From positions 372,001-436,000 of the forward strand of contig NZ_JACCEM010000004.1 in NCBI RefSeq assembly GCF_013416525.1: a stretch of 64,000 bases of DNA. The letters run 5' to 3'. This document shows positions 61,692-64,000 of the stretch, one piece after another. The notes beneath the pieces were generated by a model that was not told the origin of the DNA, searched no databases, and worked only from the letters and a program-made list of their open reading frames with translations. The DNA comes from Parapusillimonas granuli. Its GTDB lineage: Bacteria > Pseudomonadota > Gammaproteobacteria > Burkholderiales > Burkholderiaceae_B. A program made the translations under genes and the position numbers. The number at the start of each line of letters is the position of its first letter. Positions within the stretch are counted from its first letter, which is position 1.

Positions 61692-63017
61692 ATGACCAGT
61701 AACGCGAATCTCCCGGATCTGTCGAATCTGTGGATGCCTTTCACCGCAAACCGCCAGTTCAAAGAGCATCCACGCCTGCTGACCAAGGCCAAGGGCATGT
61801 ACTACACGGCCGCCGACGGCCACCCGGTGCTCGACGGCACCGCGGGCCTCTGGTGCGTGAACGCGGGCCACGGCCGCCAGGAAATCATCGACGCCATCGC
61901 CCGGCAAACCGCCGAACTCGATTACGCGCCCAGCTTCCAGCTCGGCCACACCGACTCCTTCCGCGCCGCCTCGGCGGTCGCCCGCCTGATGCCGGAAGGC
62001 ATGGACCGCATTTTCTTCACCAATTCGGGGTCCGAATCCGTCGATACGTCGCTGAAGATCGCCCTGGCCTACCACCGCGCGCGCGGCGAAGGCCAGCGCA
62101 CCCGCCTGATCGGCCGCGAGCGCGGTTACCACGGCGTGGGGTTCGGCGGCATCTCCGTCGGCGGAATCTCGCCCAACCGCAAGACGTTCTCGGGCGCCCT
62201 GCTGCCCAATGTCGACCACCTGCCGCACACCCACGACCTGTCCAAGAACAAGCATACGCGCGGGCAGCCGGCATGGGGCGAGCACTTCGCAGACCAGCTG
62301 GAAAGCATCATCGCCCTGCACGACGCCTCCACCATCGCCGCCGTCATCGTCGAGCCCCTGGCCGGCTCCACCGGCGTGCTGATCCCGCCCAAGGGCTATC
62401 TGGAAAAGCTGCGCGCCATCACCGAAAAGCACGGCATCCTGCTGATTTTCGACGAAGTCATCACGGGCTTCGGCCGCCTGGGCGCCAACACCGCCAGTGA
62501 ATTCTTCGGCGTGAAGCCGGACCTGATCACCATGGCGAAGGGCATCAGCAACGCCGCCGTGCCCGCCGGCGCCGTCGCCGTCCGCCGCGAAATCCACGAC
62601 ACCATCGTGGGCGCCGCGGCCAGCGGCATCGAGTTCTTCCATGGCTATACCTATTCGGCGCACCCGCTGGCCACGGCCGCCATCCTGGCCACGCTGGGCA
62701 TCTACGAGAAAGACCAGTTGTTCAAGCGCGCCGCCGGCCTGTCGCAAAAGTTCGAAGACGCCGCCCACAATCTGGAAAACGCCCGCCACGTCATCGACGT
62801 CCGCAACCTGGGCCTGGTCGCCGGCATCGAGCTCCAGCCACGCGAAGGCGCGCCGGGCGCGCGCGCGGCCGAGGTCTTCGCGAAATGCTTCGACGCGGGC
62901 GTGATGGTGCGCTACACCGGCGACATCATCGCCGTCTCGCCGCCGCTCATCATCGAAGAACAGCAGATCGCCGAGATCTTCGAAACGATAGACAAGGTAT
63001 TGAAAACCGTGGCGTAA
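61692..63017 (+). CDS. class III omega-aminotransferase, beta-alanine--pyruvate transaminase-like
   Basis: The 441-residue PLP enzyme starts 'LWMPFTANRQFKEHPRLLTK', as in the omega-amino acid--pyruvate transaminases. It has 'VLDGTAGLWCVNAGHGRQEI', 'RIFFTNSGSESVDTSLKIAL', 'LLIFDEVITGFGRLG' and the PLP Lys in 'LITMAKGISNAAVPAGAVAV'. It transfers the amino group of beta-alanine or a similar omega-amine to pyruvate. Divergent from the MocR regulator, which probably induces it. bauA is a fitting name if beta-alanine is the substrate. Confidence 0.92.
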   Translation: MTSNANLPDLSNLWMPFTANRQFKEHPRLLTKAKGMYYTAADGHPVLDGTAGLWCVNAGHGRQEIIDAIARQTAELDYAPSFQLGHTDSFRAASAVARLMPEGMDRIFFTNSGSESVDTSLKIALAYHRARGEGQRTRLIGRERGYHGVGFGGISVGGISPNRKTFSGALLPNVDHLPHTHDLSKNKHTRGQPAWGEHFADQLESIIALHDASTIAAVIVEPLAGSTGVLIPPKGYLEKLRAITEKHGILLIFDEVITGFGRLGANTASEFFGVKPDLITMAKGISNAAVPAGAVAVRREIHDTIVGAAASGIEFFHGYTYSAHPLATAAILATLGIYEKDQLFKRAAGLSQKFEDAAHNLENARHVIDVRNLGLVAGIELQPREGAPGARAAEVFAKCFDAGVMVRYTGDIIAVSPPLIIEEQQIAEIFETIDKVLKTVA

Positions 63018-63026
63018 AGGCGGCTT

Positions 63027-63071
63027 GCGGGGGCGCGTGTTCGGGCCACTGGCCCGAGCGCCCGCCCCCGC
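63027..63071. terminator. GC-rich hairpin between convergent genes
   Basis: Outer arms GCGGGGGCG (63027-63035) and CGCCCCCGC (63063-63071) and inner arms TCGGGCC/GGCCCGA around ACT form a long hairpin between the transaminase gene and gcvP. No U-run is present on either side. It likely separates the two converging transcripts. Confidence 0.55.
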
Positions 63072-63089
63072 ACAGCCCGCCGGCCGGCA

Positions 63090-64000
63090 TCAAGCCACGC
63101 TTTCGCTCGCCGCCTCGCTTTCCGAATAATCCCCAACCGGCGGGCAAGAGCACATCAGGTTCCTGTCCCCGTAGGCATTGTCCACCCGGGCAACCGGCGG
63201 CCAATACTTGTTGTCGCGCAAGCCCGCCACGGGATAAGCCGCCGCCTCGCGCGTGTAGTCGTGATGCCATTGGCTCACCAACAGCATCTGCGCCGTGTGC
63301 GGAGCGTTCTTCAGCACATTGTCTTCCGCGTCCTTCTCGCCGCGCTCCACCTGCGCGATTTCCTCGCGGATGGCGATCATCGCATCGATGAAGCGGTCCA
63401 GCTCGGCCAGGCCTTCGGATTCCGTCGGCTCCACCATCAGCGTGCCCGCCACCGGAAAGCTCATGGTGGGCGCGTGGAAGCCATAGTCCATCAGCCGCTT
63501 GGCGATGTCCTCCGCCGTGATGCCGCAAGCGTCCTTGATGGGGCGCACGTCCAGGATGCACTCGTGCGCCACGCGCCCGTTCGGGCCCGCGTACAGAATG
63601 GGATAGTGGTCCCGCAGGCGGGCGGCGACGTAGTTGGCATTGAGTATGGCCGTTTCCGTCGCGGCCAGCAGGCCTTCCGCGCCCATCAGCGTGATGTACA
63701 TGTAGGAAATCGGCAGCACGCTGGCCGAACCGTAGGGCGCGGCCGACACGGGGCCCACTTGCGCTCCCGGCGGCAGCTGGCCGGACTCGTCCAGCACGGC
63801 GGGCAGGTAGGGCGCCAGATGGGCGCGCACGGCAACCGGGCCGACGCCCGGGCCGCCGCCGCCATGCGGAATGCAGAAAGTCTTGTGCAGGTTCAGGTGC
63901 GAGACGTCCGAACCGAACTTGCCGGGCTGGGCCAGCCCGACCATCGCGTTCATGTTGGCGCCGTCCAGGTAGACCTGGCCGCCCGCATCATGGACGAGGG
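63090..64000 (-). CDS. gcvP: glycine dehydrogenase (decarboxylating), C-terminal part
   Basis: The frame runs off the right edge; about 300 C-terminal residues are present. They include '[15 protein letters not shown]', the PLP Lys in '[20 protein letters not shown]', '[20 protein letters not shown]' and the C-terminal '[20 protein letters not shown]', all typical of the P-protein of the glycine cleavage system. The enzyme decarboxylates glycine and passes the aminomethyl group to the lipoyl H-protein. The rest, probably with gcvH and gcvT, lies beyond the window. Confidence 0.96.
   Translation of the reverse strand, partial: LVHDAGGQVYLDGANMNAMVGLAQPGKFGSDVSHLNLHKTFCIPHGGGGPGVGPVAVRAHLAPYLPAVLDESGQLPPGAQVGPVSAAPYGSASVLPISYMYITLMGAEGLLAATETAILNANYVAARLRDHYPILYAGPNGRVAHECILDVRPIKDACGITAEDIAKRLMDYGFHAPTMSFPVAGTLMVEPTESEGLAELDRFIDAMIAIREEIAQVERGEKDAEDNVLKNAPHTAQMLLVSQWHHDYTREAAAYPVAGLRDNKYWPPVARVDNAYGDRNLMCSCPPVGDYSESEAASESVA

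Overview
The window is dense, high-GC DNA with short intergenic gaps and long gene strings on both strands. Gene content (long-form ThyA, SerA-MarR pair, NsrR with group III haemoglobin, rplY-pth-ychF and prs-tRNA-ispE-lolB strings, homogentisate operon) suggests a betaproteobacterium of the Burkholderiales, most like the Alcaligenaceae (Bordetella/Achromobacter/Pusillimonas relatives). This placement rests on recognising protein families, not on a search.

Layout. 1-0.5 kb: end of a formate dehydrogenase operon (fdsC, fdsD). 0.5-4 kb: stress protein, DUF442 phosphatase-like protein, GNAT acetyltransferase, YdjC-type deacetylase and a polyprenyl-phosphate glycosyltransferase. 4.1-6.3 kb: nitric-oxide operon (truncated haemoglobin, NnrS, NsrR) preceded by a good NsrR palindrome. 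6.3-11.8 kb: amino-acid and peptide metabolism (MarR, SerA, gamma-glutamyltransferase, diaminopropionate ammonia-lyase, Lrp). 11.9-23.6 kb: accessory island with a complete type I-C CRISPR-Cas system (23 repeats, 22 spacers, cas2-1-4-7-8-5-3 and a likely internal cas11c), a GyrI-like protein, a methyltransferase and decayed toxin-antitoxin genes. 23.7-32.4 kb: core genes (ychF, CAAX-type protease, pth, rplY, prs, tRNA-Gln, ispE, lolB, TPR protein, mutM). 32.5-38.1 kb: homogentisate operon with a two-component-type aromatic hydroxylase. 38.1-41.1 kb: D-2-hydroxyacid oxidoreductase and phosphomannomutase. 41.1-52.5 kb: surface polysaccharide operon on the minus strand, apparently built on UDP-GalNAc and UDP-GalNAcA, with WecA-type initiation, a flippase, three glycosyltransferase genes (one a double-domain fusion) and an asparagine-synthase-like amidotransferase. 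52.5-53 kb: a candidate small RNA. 53-57.9 kb: coq7 and a reduced cbb3-like oxidase cluster (SCO, cytochrome c, CcoO, CcoN). 58-64 kb: OsmC, folA, thyA, a MocR regulator divergent from an omega-aminotransferase, and the end of gcvP.

The observations most worth testing are: (1) the candidate sRNA at 52665-52813, with a good sigma-70 promoter, a predicted three-way junction, a hairpin loop carrying an anti-Shine-Dalgarno motif, and a strong intrinsic terminator; (2) a start site inside cas8c that would yield Cas11c; (3) the toxin-antitoxin wreckage beside the CRISPR locus, including a 14-bp tandem duplication that breaks an antitoxin fragment; (4) the DUF2783 protein as coupling protein of the aromatic hydroxylase; (5) a fused double glycosyltransferase and a CcoN with a CcoS-like N-terminus. 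I see no clearly new multi-gene system; the sRNA is the best candidate for an undescribed element.
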